The translations under genes were made by a program, and so were the position numbers. A stretch of 36,034 nt of DNA from CAZAOY01 sp964486925 (GTDB lineage: Bacteria > Bacillota > Clostridia > Oscillospirales > Ruminococcaceae), in NCBI GenBank assembly GCA_964486925.1, contig CAZAOY010000025.1, positions 1 to 36,034 of the forward strand. Direction: 5' to 3'. Below the pieces are notes generated by a model. That model did no database searches, was not told the DNA's origin, and saw only the letters and a list, made by a program, of their open reading frames with translations. Shown piece after piece: positions 13,942-22,143 of the stretch (its first letter is position 1; each line of letters starts with the position of its first letter).

Positions 13942-16290
13942 ATGATAGATGACAATAGATTTTTACAGCTAAAAAGACAAGCACTATCCCTTTTATATAG
14001 CAGAATGAATGATATGCAAAAAAAAGCTGTTTTTAAGACGACAGGGCCGCTTTTAATCCTTGCTGGTGCGGGAAGCGGCAAAACCACCGTCTTAGTAAAC
14101 AGAATTGCTTTTTTGCTCAAGTTTGGCAACGAATACTACAATACCGATATACCCTACTCCTTAACTGAGCAGGATGTTAACGCCCTTGAGCAGGCGGTAC
14201 AAAACAATACGGTGACCGATTCTATGCTTTGTGACATTCTTAAGCCAGTAACCGTTAACCCATGGAATGTACTGGCGATAACCTTTACAAACAAGGCGGC
14301 AAAGGAGCTTAAGGACAGGCTTTTAAACAGTATTGGTGATAAAGCGGCAGATATCTATGCGGGCACATTCCATTCCATCTGTGTTAGGATACTAAGGCGA
14401 GAGATTACTTCATTAGGATATGAATCCCGCTTTACCATCTACGACAGCGACGACAGCGCAAGGATGTTAAAGGACTGCTACGCAGGGATTGGGATTGATG
14501 AGAAGATGTTCCCCCCTAAGCAGATGATGAACGCTATAAGCCGACTAAAGGATCAAAAGATCACCCCAGAGGAGTATCTTGTAACAACTGCAAACGACTT
14601 TAGGTTAAACTGCATAGCAAAGCTTTACTCTGCCTACCAGACTAGGCTTAAAAAGTCAAACTCAGTGGATTTTGACGATATAATCTGCCTTACAGTACGG
14701 CTGTTTAACGAGTTTCCTGATACCTTAAGGCACTATCAAAACCTCTTTAAATACATAATGGTGGACGAATATCAAGATACCAATATGATACAGTATGAGC
14801 TAATTAGCCTTTTATCAAAGAGCCATCAAAACATCTGCGTAGTAGGTGACGATGACCAGAGTATCTACCGCTTTAGAGGGGCGACAATAGAAAACATTCT
14901 AAGCTTTGAGGATCAGTTTGCCAACGCTACCGTTATTAAGCTAGAGCAAAACTACCGCTCTACCCAAAACATCCTAACCGCCGCTAACGAGATTATCCAG
15001 AACAACAGCGAGCGAAAGGGCAAAAACCTATGGACCGGTAACGGCGAGGGTAACAAGGTAGTTATGTACTGCGGTACAGATGAAAACTCCGAAGCCAACT
15101 TTATCTGCACCAGAATACTGGAAAACGTAGCAAAGGGTAGCCGATACAACGACCATGCGGTTTTATATAGGATGAACTCCCAGTCCCAGAATATCGAGCG
15201 CCACCTTGTAGCCTCTGCAATTCCATACAGGATTGTCGGCGGTACAAAGTTCTTTGAACGCAAGGAGATTAAGGATATGATCTCCTACATGACGGTGATT
15301 AACAATAAAAACGACATTATTAGGATTAAACGTATTATAAATGAGCCTAAACGTGGTATTGGAGATGCTACTATTAAAAAGACCGAGCAGATTGCAGATA
15401 CTTTAGGGCAGAATCTCTTTACCGTAATGGAAAACTCGCACCTATATGAAAACATTAAGAAGAAAGCTTCTTCGCTAAAGGCTTTCTGCGATGTGATGAA
15501 TACCCTTACGGATAAATCCAAAAGTGAACCGTTATCAGAGATAGTGGATACTATACTAGAGGTAACAGGATACGAGCAGTCGCTCCTTGCTAATGGACAG
15601 GAGGGACTAAATAGGCTTGAAAACATAAAAGAGCTTAAATCAACCATACTAACCTATATAGCAAACAACCCAGATGGCGATCTTGCAGGATTTTTAGACG
15701 AGGTTTCGCTCTACACCGACCTTGACAAGCTTAACGAGAGCGACGATTATGTAGTACTAATGACCCTCCACTCCGCTAAGGGACTAGAGTTTGATTCGGT
15801 ATTTATTATCGGTATGGAGGACGGAATCTTCCCTGGTAAGCAGAACCTAAACAATCAAACCGAACTAGAGGAGGAGCGCAGACTTGCATACGTTGGCGTT
15901 ACCAGAGCCAAAAAGGAGCTATACCTTACCACCTCGGCACAGCGCTTAATATTTGGAATGGTGACCCGAAATCAGCCGTCACGGTTTATTAAGGAGATTC
16001 CAGCAGAGCTAATCGAGCTTATCGATAAAACCGCAAGACGACCCGCCTCCGCCCCTGCGCCTAAAACAGCACGTGTACTGCGTGACGAAACTGAAAGTGT
16101 TGGAATTAACAAGACAGCTAAGATTATCCTAGACTTTATTGTAGGGGACAGAGTATCCCACAGCACCTTTGGAGAAGGGATGGTTTTAGGTATCACCCCT
16201 ATGGGAAATGACAACCTGCTTGAGGTTTCGTTTGATAAGGTAGGCACAAAAAAGATTATGGCGAACTTTGCAAAGGTTACAAAGATTTAA
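13942..16290 (+). CDS. pcrA: PcrA/UvrD-type superfamily 1 DNA helicase
   Basis: ATP-driven 3'-5' helicase of repair and of transcription-replication conflict resolution. All SF1A motifs are visible in order: Walker A GAGSGKT, Ia FTNKAAKEL, II DEYQDTN, III GDDDQSIYRFRGA, IV NYRST, V TLHSAKGLEFDSVF and VI RRLAYVGVTRAKK. The C-terminus has an Ala/Pro linker and then GDRVSHSTFGEGMVLG, the Tudor-like domain that in PcrA binds RNA polymerase. From ATG 13942 it has 782 residues. An in-frame GTG at 13915 would add nine hydrophobic residues unlike the family, and GGAG (13925-13928) fits 13942 better. The 2B region and motif spacing look complete. Confidence 0.93.
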   Translation: MIDDNRFLQLKRQALSLLYSRMNDMQKKAVFKTTGPLLILAGAGSGKTTVLVNRIAFLLKFGNEYYNTDIPYSLTEQDVNALEQAVQNNTVTDSMLCDILKPVTVNPWNVLAITFTNKAAKELKDRLLNSIGDKAADIYAGTFHSICVRILRREITSLGYESRFTIYDSDDSARMLKDCYAGIGIDEKMFPPKQMMNAISRLKDQKITPEEYLVTTANDFRLNCIAKLYSAYQTRLKKSNSVDFDDIICLTVRLFNEFPDTLRHYQNLFKYIMVDEYQDTNMIQYELISLLSKSHQNICVVGDDDQSIYRFRGATIENILSFEDQFANATVIKLEQNYRSTQNILTAANEIIQNNSERKGKNLWTGNGEGNKVVMYCGTDENSEANFICTRILENVAKGSRYNDHAVLYRMNSQSQNIERHLVASAIPYRIVGGTKFFERKEIKDMISYMTVINNKNDIIRIKRIINEPKRGIGDATIKKTEQIADTLGQNLFTVMENSHLYENIKKKASSLKAFCDVMNTLTDKSKSEPLSEIVDTILEVTGYEQSLLANGQEGLNRLENIKELKSTILTYIANNPDGDLAGFLDEVSLYTDLDKLNESDDYVVLMTLHSAKGLEFDSVFIIGMEDGIFPGKQNLNNQTELEEERRLAYVGVTRAKKELYLTTSAQRLIFGMVTRNQPSRFIKEIPAELIELIDKTARRPASAPAPKTARVLRDETESVGINKTAKIILDFIVGDRVSHSTFGEGMVLGITPMGNDNLLEVSFDKVGTKKIMANFAKVTKI

Positions 16291-16352
16291 AAGATTATTA
16301 TTCACACTTAAGAGTCCCTATTAGCTAGGCTTTAAGGGATTATACTAATAGA

Positions 16353-16448
16353 TTAATCGATACAGATCAGGCAGTTTATAATAAGTAATATAGCCACTAC
16401 CCAGTAATGCTTAACCACCTTTTTTAGGTAAAGGAGTAACTTTTTCAT
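16353..16448 (-). CDS. Candidate small membrane protein, 31 residues
   Basis: The minus-strand frame starts MKKLLLYLKKVVKHYW and continues with a hydrophobic stretch (VVAILLIINCLICI) that could span the membrane. A GAGGG site is 4 nt before the ATG and an AT-rich TATAAT-like sequence lies just upstream. It is antisense to the gap between pcrA and the cysteine-rich gene. The lysine-plus-hydrophobic design is typical of small membrane proteins and toxin-like peptides, but nothing beyond composition supports a function. Confidence 0.4.
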   Translation of the reverse strand: MKKLLLYLKKVVKHYWVVAILLIINCLICID

Positions 16449-16456
16449 TAAACCCT

Positions 16457-16465
16457 CATATTATA
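16457..16465 (+). promoter_or_regulatory. Possible mother-cell sigma (SigK/SigE-like) -10 element
   Basis: CATATTATA matches the CATAnnnTA -10 pattern of late sporulation sigma factors, with an AAC about 15 nt upstream like a weak SigK -35. It is about 70 nt before the cysteine-rich gene, which has no clear vegetative promoter. The AT-rich context makes this weak evidence. Confidence 0.25.
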
Positions 16466-16537
16466 TAACAATAGTAGTGTTTTCCATGAGGAATTACCTT
16501 TGTAATCACTGCTAAATAATGTTACAGGAGGGTTTTT

Positions 16538-17311
16538 ATGCCTGAAGAATTTGGTTTAGAAGGCGCTAACAGCTGTTTTAAAGAAGCTGTATGCGTAAAT
16601 GCCAGCAGAATTTATGACTCTTGCAGCGATAAAGACTGTTTGGAAGATTTAAGGATATTTTTCACCAACGAAGCACAGCTGGTTATCGACCATGCAACAA
16701 GTGTAAAGTACAAGGACGTTGAGGTTATCAACGTTGCTGTGGATGTTGAAACCATACCATTTAACAAGGGTTACTACTCTGTGGATCTTACATACTACTT
16801 CTTAGTTAAGGTAGACGTATATAACGGTCCAAACTGCGCTCCTATCAGACTAGATGGTGTTGCTACATTTAACAAAAAGACCATCCTTTACGGAAGTGAA
16901 GGAAAGATCAGCCAGTTTAGCTCAGATGACCTAGCAGGCTGTAACCGCACAGAGGACGGAAGCCCTAGAGCAGTTGTACAGGTTGCAGATCCTATCTGCC
17001 TTGGCATTAAGCTAGTTGAATACCACCACGGTCACAACGAATGCTGTAACTGCTGCTTCCCTAAACATGTTTGCAACAAATTTGAAGGTTCGTTTGAACA
17101 CGACTGCGAACCTAAGAAGATTGTACTTATCTCTCTTGGCGTATTTACAATTGTACATCTTGAACGTTGTGTATCAATGCTAATTCCTTCTTATGATTAC
17201 TGTATCCCTAACAAGGAATGTGCAAATGGTAGCAGTGACGATCCTTGCGATCTATTTAGAAAGATTAAATTCCCAGTTGATGAATTTTTCCCACCTAAGG
17301 CAGACTGCTAA
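16538..17311 (+). CDS. Cysteine-rich conserved-looking protein of unknown function
   Basis: A 257-residue soluble protein with 18 cysteines, including the cluster ECCNCCFPKHVC near residue 170 and a terminal Cys. The first half has alternating beta-strand segments (VEVINVAVDVETIPF, SVDLTYYFLVKVDVY), and a similar strand-rich segment recurs later, so it may contain two copies of a beta domain. No signal peptide is seen. AGGAGG lies 7 nt before the ATG. High cysteine without export signals, together with a possible SigK-like element upstream, would fit a cross-linked spore coat component; metal binding is the alternative. I do not recognise the family with confidence. Confidence 0.75.
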   Translation: MPEEFGLEGANSCFKEAVCVNASRIYDSCSDKDCLEDLRIFFTNEAQLVIDHATSVKYKDVEVINVAVDVETIPFNKGYYSVDLTYYFLVKVDVYNGPNCAPIRLDGVATFNKKTILYGSEGKISQFSSDDLAGCNRTEDGSPRAVVQVADPICLGIKLVEYHHGHNECCNCCFPKHVCNKFEGSFEHDCEPKKIVLISLGVFTIVHLERCVSMLIPSYDYCIPNKECANGSSDDPCDLFRKIKFPVDEFFPPKADC

Positions 17312-17335
17312 TCCTAAAACCAAAACAACCGTCAC

Positions 17336-17366
17336 CCACAAGGGGCTTTTAAGCCCCTTAATGTGG
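17336..17366 (+). terminator. Palindrome between the cysteine-rich gene and thyX
   Basis: AAGGGGCTT TT AAGCCCCTT (40-48 and 51-59 past 17300) is extended by CCAC/GTGG at 17336-17339 and 17363-17366. There is no T-run after it, so termination may be weak; it may instead separate two expression units. Confidence 0.5.
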
Positions 17367-17416
17367 CGGGACTACGCATATATAAATATAAAGACAGATA
17401 CTATGAAAGGACGTTT

Positions 17417-18190
17417 ATGAAGGTCATACTATTAAACCACACAAAAGAGCCGGAAAAGCTTGTAGCCGCCGCCGCTAAGCTTTGCTATAGCGGTAGCGAC
17501 ATTACAACGGTATATGACGGGCTAACCCCAGAAAAGACCCAAAGCTTTCTCGAACTCTTGTCCTCACTAGGGCACGAAAGCCCTATAGAACACTGCACCT
17601 TTACCTTTGGTATCGAAGGTGTGTCACGTTCACTCCTAGCACAGATTACCCGCCATCGTATAGCCTCCTTTTCGGTGCAGAGCCAACGATATGTTAAGGA
17701 GAATAATTTTTCCTTTGTAACCCCGCCCGCCATACAGCAGGACAAGGAGCTACTGGCTATCTTTAACAATAGCATGAACGATTCAATAGAAAGCTATAAC
17801 GCATTAGCGGACAGGCTGACTAAGCTTTATACCACAGAAAATATTGCAAACGGTATGAGCGAGAAGGCGGCTAGCTCCGCCGCTCAAAAGAAGGCTATAG
17901 AGGACGCAAGGTTTGTACTTCCAAATGCGGCTGATACCCAGATGATAGTCACCTTTAATGCCAGAAGCCTGCTAAACTTCTTTAGACACCGCTGTTGTAA
18001 CCGTGCCCAGTGGGAGATCCACGCGGTTGCGGACGAGATGTTAAAGCTTGTTTATAAAGTCGCACCCTCCATCTTTAAGGATGCGGGCCCACCCTGTATT
18101 AATAAACCCTGCCCCGAAGGTAAGATGACCTGCAAGCAGATTAATCAGGTAAGAGAAAGATACAGATCGCTTTTATCCGAGATTTTATAG
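17417..18190 (+). CDS. thyX: FAD-dependent thymidylate synthase ThyX
   Basis: Makes dTMP from dUMP using methylene-THF as carbon donor and FAD/NADPH as reductant. The ThyX signature RHR-x7-S is present as RHRIASFSVQSQRY, with the upstream GHESPIEHCTFTF segment and a C-terminal RHRCCNRAQWEI typical of the family. From the ATG at 17417, which has AAAGGA 5 nt before it, the protein is 257 residues; the longer frame adds an unlikely 18-residue extension. A cysteine-containing tail (CINKPCPEGKMTC) is common in clostridial members. It lies 15 nt before a thymidylate kinase gene, giving consecutive steps to dTDP, and upstream of the folate gene at 21390. Confidence 0.93.
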   Translation: MKVILLNHTKEPEKLVAAAAKLCYSGSDITTVYDGLTPEKTQSFLELLSSLGHESPIEHCTFTFGIEGVSRSLLAQITRHRIASFSVQSQRYVKENNFSFVTPPAIQQDKELLAIFNNSMNDSIESYNALADRLTKLYTTENIANGMSEKAASSAAQKKAIEDARFVLPNAADTQMIVTFNARSLLNFFRHRCCNRAQWEIHAVADEMLKLVYKVAPSIFKDAGPPCINKPCPEGKMTCKQINQVRERYRSLLSEIL

Positions 18191-18205
18191 TTAAGGGGTG
18201 ATAAT

Positions 18206-18907
18206 ATGAGTGGTAAAAAAGGAAAGGTTATCGTGATTGATGGATTGGACGGTACAGGGAAATCCACCCAAGCGCCGATAGTACAAGCTATCCTGCAAGA
18301 GCGGTATGGCAAGGTAAAGCTAATCTCCTTCCCCGACTATGCTAATCGTTCAAGCGAGCTTGTAAAGCTATATCTAGAGGGAGGGATCTCCAGCGACCCA
18401 GATAAGGTAAATGCATATGCCGCCTCCTCATTCTATGCGGTTGACCGCTATGTTAGCTACAAAAACTACTGGGAGGAGCTTTATAACGATGGATATATAA
18501 TTGTAGCCACAAGGTATACTACCTCAAATGCACTGCACCAGATGGTAAAGCTACCACACAACGAATGGGACAGCTACCTTGAATGGCTTAAAGACTATGA
18601 ATACAACAAACTAGGACTGCCTGTCCCCGACTGCGTAATACTGCTTACCATGGAGCGACAGCTGTCAAATGACCTAATAGATAAACGAAACAATAAAGCT
18701 AATCTGAAAAAAGACATCCACGAGCTGGATACCGACTATCTACAACGCTGTAACAGCTCCGCTATATATGCGGCGGACAAACTAGGTTTTTCAGTAATTA
18801 ACTGCTCTGGCAATAGTGACGGCGACAAACCAAGACTGCTACCAATAGAAGAAATTACAAATTTAATAGTTAAGGAAATAGACACATTAATAAATATTAA
18901 GATATAA
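18206..18907 (+). CDS. tmk: Thymidylate kinase
   Basis: Phosphorylates dTMP to dTDP. The P-loop is DGLDGTGKSTQ at the N-terminus. The segment VATRYTTSNALHQM corresponds to the usual DRYxxSxxAYQ motif, with Thr in place of the Asp. The lid region contains KRNNKANLKKD. The 233-residue length is slightly above typical Tmk. AAGGGGTGAT precedes the ATG. Position directly after thyX strongly supports the substrate. A broader deoxynucleoside monophosphate kinase activity cannot be excluded because of the altered DRY motif. Confidence 0.85.
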   Translation: MSGKKGKVIVIDGLDGTGKSTQAPIVQAILQERYGKVKLISFPDYANRSSELVKLYLEGGISSDPDKVNAYAASSFYAVDRYVSYKNYWEELYNDGYIIVATRYTTSNALHQMVKLPHNEWDSYLEWLKDYEYNKLGLPVPDCVILLTMERQLSNDLIDKRNNKANLKKDIHELDTDYLQRCNSSAIYAADKLGFSVINCSGNSDGDKPRLLPIEEITNLIVKEIDTLINIKI

Positions 18908-18923
18908 ATGTGTTACAATATAT

Positions 18924-19820
18924 ATGATAGATTTTAAACAGATTAAGATTACAGATAAAGAGATAATAGACCTATACTTTAACAAGGTAAAATCCACCGC
19001 CTGTGACTACTGCTTTACAAACCTGTTTATCTGGCAGTACCACTACGACCATCAATATGCGATCGTAGAGGATTTTTTAGTGGTTAAAACCTTTGAGAAC
19101 GATAAAACAGCCTTTTGGTTCCCTGTTGGGGACGGTGATCTTCTTTGCTGTATAGGCAGATTAATTGAATATACAAAACAAGCTAACATCCCTTTGGAAT
19201 TTACACGTGTAACAGAAGAACAAAGCAAACAGCTTATAGCCTTATACCACGACCAGATTGTAATTACAGAGGATCGGGATAGCTTTGATTACCTATACCG
19301 AAGTGAGGATCTAATTAGCCTTAAAGGTAAAAAGTACCATCAAAAGCGTAACCATATCAATAGATTTATCGAGAATAACTGGACGTTTGAGCCCATAACC
19401 CCAGATAATGCCGACGAATGTATATCCTTTAACAACAGATGGTGTGAGGATAACAATGACGATAATGATGGGACTAACGAGGATAAACACCTTGCATGTG
19501 CTGTGTGTCTTGCGCTTAAAAACCTAGATAGATTAGGGCTTGTAGGTGGATTACTTCGGTTAGATGGCGAGATTGTTGCAATATCAGCGGGCGGACGGCT
19601 TAGTGATGATACCTTTGTGGTGCATATCGAAAAGGCTAAGGCGGAGATACAGGGTGCTTACCCTACCATTAACCGAGAGTTTGCACGTTTTGCCGCCTCT
19701 AACTTTTTGTATATTAACCGTGAGGAGGATTTAGGGATAGAGGGGCTTAGAAAGGCTAAGCTATCATACAACCCTTATGCACTTGTGGTTAAATATAATG
19801 TGGTGATAAACCATGATTAG
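18924..19820 (+). CDS. DUF2156 protein (phosphatidylglycerol lysyltransferase C-terminal-like)
   Basis: A soluble 298-residue member of the DUF2156 fold, two GNAT-like lobes related to the aminoacyl-transferring half of MprF, without the membrane half. Recognisable parts are the N-terminal CDYCFTNLFIWQYHY and the central KGKKYHQKRNHINRF, followed by ALKNLDRLGLVGGLLRLDGEIVA and the C-terminal GLRKAKLSYNPY. No Shine-Dalgarno precedes the ATG. A TGT-TACAAT extended -10 at 18911-18919 ends 4 nt before it, so a leaderless transcript is possible. It overlaps the following acetyltransferase gene by 8 nt, suggesting the two products act together. The acceptor substrate is unknown. Confidence 0.8.
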   Translation: MIDFKQIKITDKEIIDLYFNKVKSTACDYCFTNLFIWQYHYDHQYAIVEDFLVVKTFENDKTAFWFPVGDGDLLCCIGRLIEYTKQANIPLEFTRVTEEQSKQLIALYHDQIVITEDRDSFDYLYRSEDLISLKGKKYHQKRNHINRFIENNWTFEPITPDNADECISFNNRWCEDNNDDNDGTNEDKHLACAVCLALKNLDRLGLVGGLLRLDGEIVAISAGGRLSDDTFVVHIEKAKAEIQGAYPTINREFARFAASNFLYINREEDLGIEGLRKAKLSYNPYALVVKYNVVINHD

Positions 19821-20685
19821 TCAGGGTAACGGGTTGGTTACCCTTGCCGCAGAGTCGGATATCCATCAGGTTAAAGCCTTGTGGAAGGACTGCTTTGGGG
19901 ACGAGGATAGCTATATAGAGCTGTTTTTTAGTAGGATTGATTTTAACAAGGATAACAATAGGATACTTATTATCAAGGATCATGACAGCATTGTATCGAT
20001 GGCATTCCTGCTAGAGAGTACAGTGTATGCGGGAGGTGTCCCCTACTCTGCCTACTACCTCTTTGCAGTAGCTACACTGCCCCAGCTTCGGGGTAGAGGT
20101 TATGCTACGATAATCGAGCAGTATGCAAAGGATACCGCACTACTGCATAATAAATGCTACCTTACCCTAGTACCGCAAACCCCATCCCTTTTTGAGTTTT
20201 ACAAAGCAATAGGGTATGACACCGCATTTTTTCTAACCAAAACCACACTGCATTACGCACAAATCTCCCATAGCCTTACACCTATACTTTTAACTCGCCT
20301 TAGTAAGGAGGAGTTTGTTAGCTACCGTAAAGAATGTATCAGATCCATCCCCTATTCCTGCGGCTTTGCTGATATAAATGCGGGGTTTGTGTATGACGAT
20401 CTACGGTACAGCGGGATTGAGTGCTATAGCGTTGAATACCGCGATACCAAAGGATATATCTGTACCAGTGTGGAGGGAGATACCCTAATTATCCACGACA
20501 CCTTAACCACGCTAGACCAGATTAAAACTCTACTCCCCTCTCTGCTACAGCACTTTAACTGCCGTAGCCTTAGCATAACCTACTACAATAAAGCTCAAAA
20601 CACCATCCCCTATGGAATGGTAAAACGGATTGATGATACAGCACCACAGATAAGTGATGGTTATATGAATTTAATGCTACTATAA
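19813..20685 (+). CDS. GNAT-family N-acetyltransferase, two-domain type
   Basis: A 290-residue protein with a GNAT fold in the first 150 residues; the acetyl-CoA pyrophosphate loop is QLRGRGYAT (motif A, Q/RxxGxG/A). The second half is a separate domain, ending in MVKRIDDTAPQISDGYMNLML, similar in layout to Eis-like or sterol-carrier-tailed acetyltransferases. Its ATG lies inside the end of the DUF2156 gene, with GGTGAT just upstream, so translation is coupled. Pairing of DUF2156 with a GNAT enzyme suggests a shared small-molecule or peptide substrate. Confidence 0.82.
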   Translation: MISQGNGLVTLAAESDIHQVKALWKDCFGDEDSYIELFFSRIDFNKDNNRILIIKDHDSIVSMAFLLESTVYAGGVPYSAYYLFAVATLPQLRGRGYATIIEQYAKDTALLHNKCYLTLVPQTPSLFEFYKAIGYDTAFFLTKTTLHYAQISHSLTPILLTRLSKEEFVSYRKECIRSIPYSCGFADINAGFVYDDLRYSGIECYSVEYRDTKGYICTSVEGDTLIIHDTLTTLDQIKTLLPSLLQHFNCRSLSITYYNKAQNTIPYGMVKRIDDTAPQISDGYMNLMLL

Positions 20686-20702
20686 AGATAAGGAGTATGC
20701 GT

Positions 20703-21245
20703 ATGATCTACCTATTTTTAGCCGAGGGTTTTGAGGAGATTGAAGCCCTAACTCCAGTAGATTACCTTCGACGTGCGGGGCTAGATGTAACCACCGTTAG
20801 CATAACCGATAACAAGTCAGTGATAGGAAGCCACGGTATAACGGTAGTAGCAGACACTACCATTGATAGAATAGCACTAAACGACGATATCGAGATGATA
20901 ATCCTTCCAGGAGGTATGCCTGGGACCACAAATCTACAAGCCTGCGAACAGCTTAATAAAGCAATCGATTATTGCGCGGCTAACGAGAGATACCTAAGCG
21001 CTATCTGCGCCGCACCTATGATACTAGGACAAAAGGGACTTTTAGACAAAAAAGCCGCTACCTGTTATAACGGGTATGAGGTGCACCTAAAGGGAGCTAA
21101 CGTTACAAGGAACGGTGTGGAGATTGATGGCAGGATCATTACCGCCAGATCTGTACACTACTCAAATGAGTTTGCATTTGCTATAATACAGACACTGCTA
21201 GGTAGTGCGGCGGTAGACAAGCTTAAAAGCGCTATACTATATTAG
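20703..21245 (+). CDS. DJ-1/PfpI family protein (YajL/ThiJ-like)
   Basis: A 180-residue single-domain protein of the DJ-1 superfamily: N-terminal LAEGFEEIEALTPVDYLRRA with the conserved Glu, ILPGGMPGTTNL, and the nucleophile elbow AICAAPMILG with the reactive Cys. These features match the DJ-1/YajL group, credited with protection or repair against oxidation and glyoxal damage (details debated). The start is chosen at 20703 because AAGGAG (20690-20695) is 7 nt from it but only 1 nt from the in-frame ATG at 20697. It probably shares transcription with the preceding genes. Confidence 0.9.
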   Translation: MIYLFLAEGFEEIEALTPVDYLRRAGLDVTTVSITDNKSVIGSHGITVVADTTIDRIALNDDIEMIILPGGMPGTTNLQACEQLNKAIDYCAANERYLSAICAAPMILGQKGLLDKKAATCYNGYEVHLKGANVTRNGVEIDGRIITARSVHYSNEFAFAIIQTLLGSAAVDKLKSAILY

Positions 21246-21264
21246 AGATAAAACAGCATTAACT

Positions 21265-21293
21265 CGGCAATCAAGGCTATAAAGCCTTGCCGG
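21265..21293 (+). repeat. Hairpin between the DJ-1 and cyclo-ligase genes
   Basis: CAAGGCT ATAA AGCCTTG (21272-21289) is flanked by CGGC and CCGG. No T-run follows. It resembles the other U-tract-free palindromes of this gene run (17336-17366, 23471-23544). Confidence 0.5.
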
Positions 21294-21389
21294 TTAATAA
21301 CCATAGAAAGGCGGGATTTTTACCTTTACACATCCAATAGCTTTTTATCTATACAGATAATATAAGACAAGGATGTTTCAAGTATTACT

Positions 21390-22067
21390 ATGAAAAGAAA
21401 TGATATTAGAATAGAGAAAAACAATCTAAGAACCAGGTATAAAGACCTTAAATCCTCCCTCTCAACAGACGAGAAGCGGACGCGTGATGACAGTATCTTT
21501 AGCCGTCTAACCACCTTCCCTCCTTTTGCAGATGCAGATACCATTTTATGCTTTGTGTCCACTGCTAAGGAGATTGACACCCATAGGATAATAAAACACT
21601 GCTTTGACAACAACAAAACAATTGCAGTACCAAAGTGTATTGATAAGAACGGTAATATGAAGTTTTTTATTATAAACTCCTTTTCCGACCTTCATTCCTC
21701 AACCTTCTCCCTGCTAGAGCCTGATGTTAATCGCTGCAAGCCTTTACCGCAATCAGCGCTTTTAGATAAGGATACATTATGTATCGTGCCTGGGTTTGCG
21801 TTTGATCGAGCGGGGTACCGTATAGGTTTTGGTAAGGGTTACTACGATAGGTTTTTAAAGGTATTTAACGGTGTTAAGGTTGGTATCTGTTACAACCAGT
21901 GTATTATAAACAGAGTGCCAAACGGTAGATACGATATAGCGTCTGACTATATTGTCACAGAAAAATATATTATAACCTGCTCTAGTGCTAATGCGCGGAA
22001 TTTTACTAATAAGAATACGTTTTCCGGTACTGGTAAGCACTCTAATTCCAAAGCAAAAAGGTTTTAG
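21390..22067 (+). CDS. 5-formyltetrahydrofolate cyclo-ligase
   Basis: Converts 5-formyl-THF to 5,10-methenyl-THF with ATP, returning a storage or side-product folate to the one-carbon pool. The N-terminal basic helix IEKNNLRTRYKDLKSSLS, the CFVSTAKEIDTHRII region, IVPGFAFDRAGYRIGFG and the ATP-binding GFGKGYYDRFL are all family hallmarks. At 225 residues it is longer than usual (about 190) because of a Ser/Asn/Lys-rich tail of about 30 residues that looks disordered. The nearest ribosome binding site is AAGGATG, 13 nt upstream. It fits with thyX, which also consumes methylene-THF. Confidence 0.88.
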   Translation: MKRNDIRIEKNNLRTRYKDLKSSLSTDEKRTRDDSIFSRLTTFPPFADADTILCFVSTAKEIDTHRIIKHCFDNNKTIAVPKCIDKNGNMKFFIINSFSDLHSSTFSLLEPDVNRCKPLPQSALLDKDTLCIVPGFAFDRAGYRIGFGKGYYDRFLKVFNGVKVGICYNQCIINRVPNGRYDIASDYIVTEKYIITCSSANARNFTNKNTFSGTGKHSNSKAKRF

Positions 22068-22143
22068 CGGTCGGTATTATCTTGTAGATTAGTTTGGGAT
22101 AAACCTAAACTTGAGAATATATATTGAATAGGTGGTATAGAAC

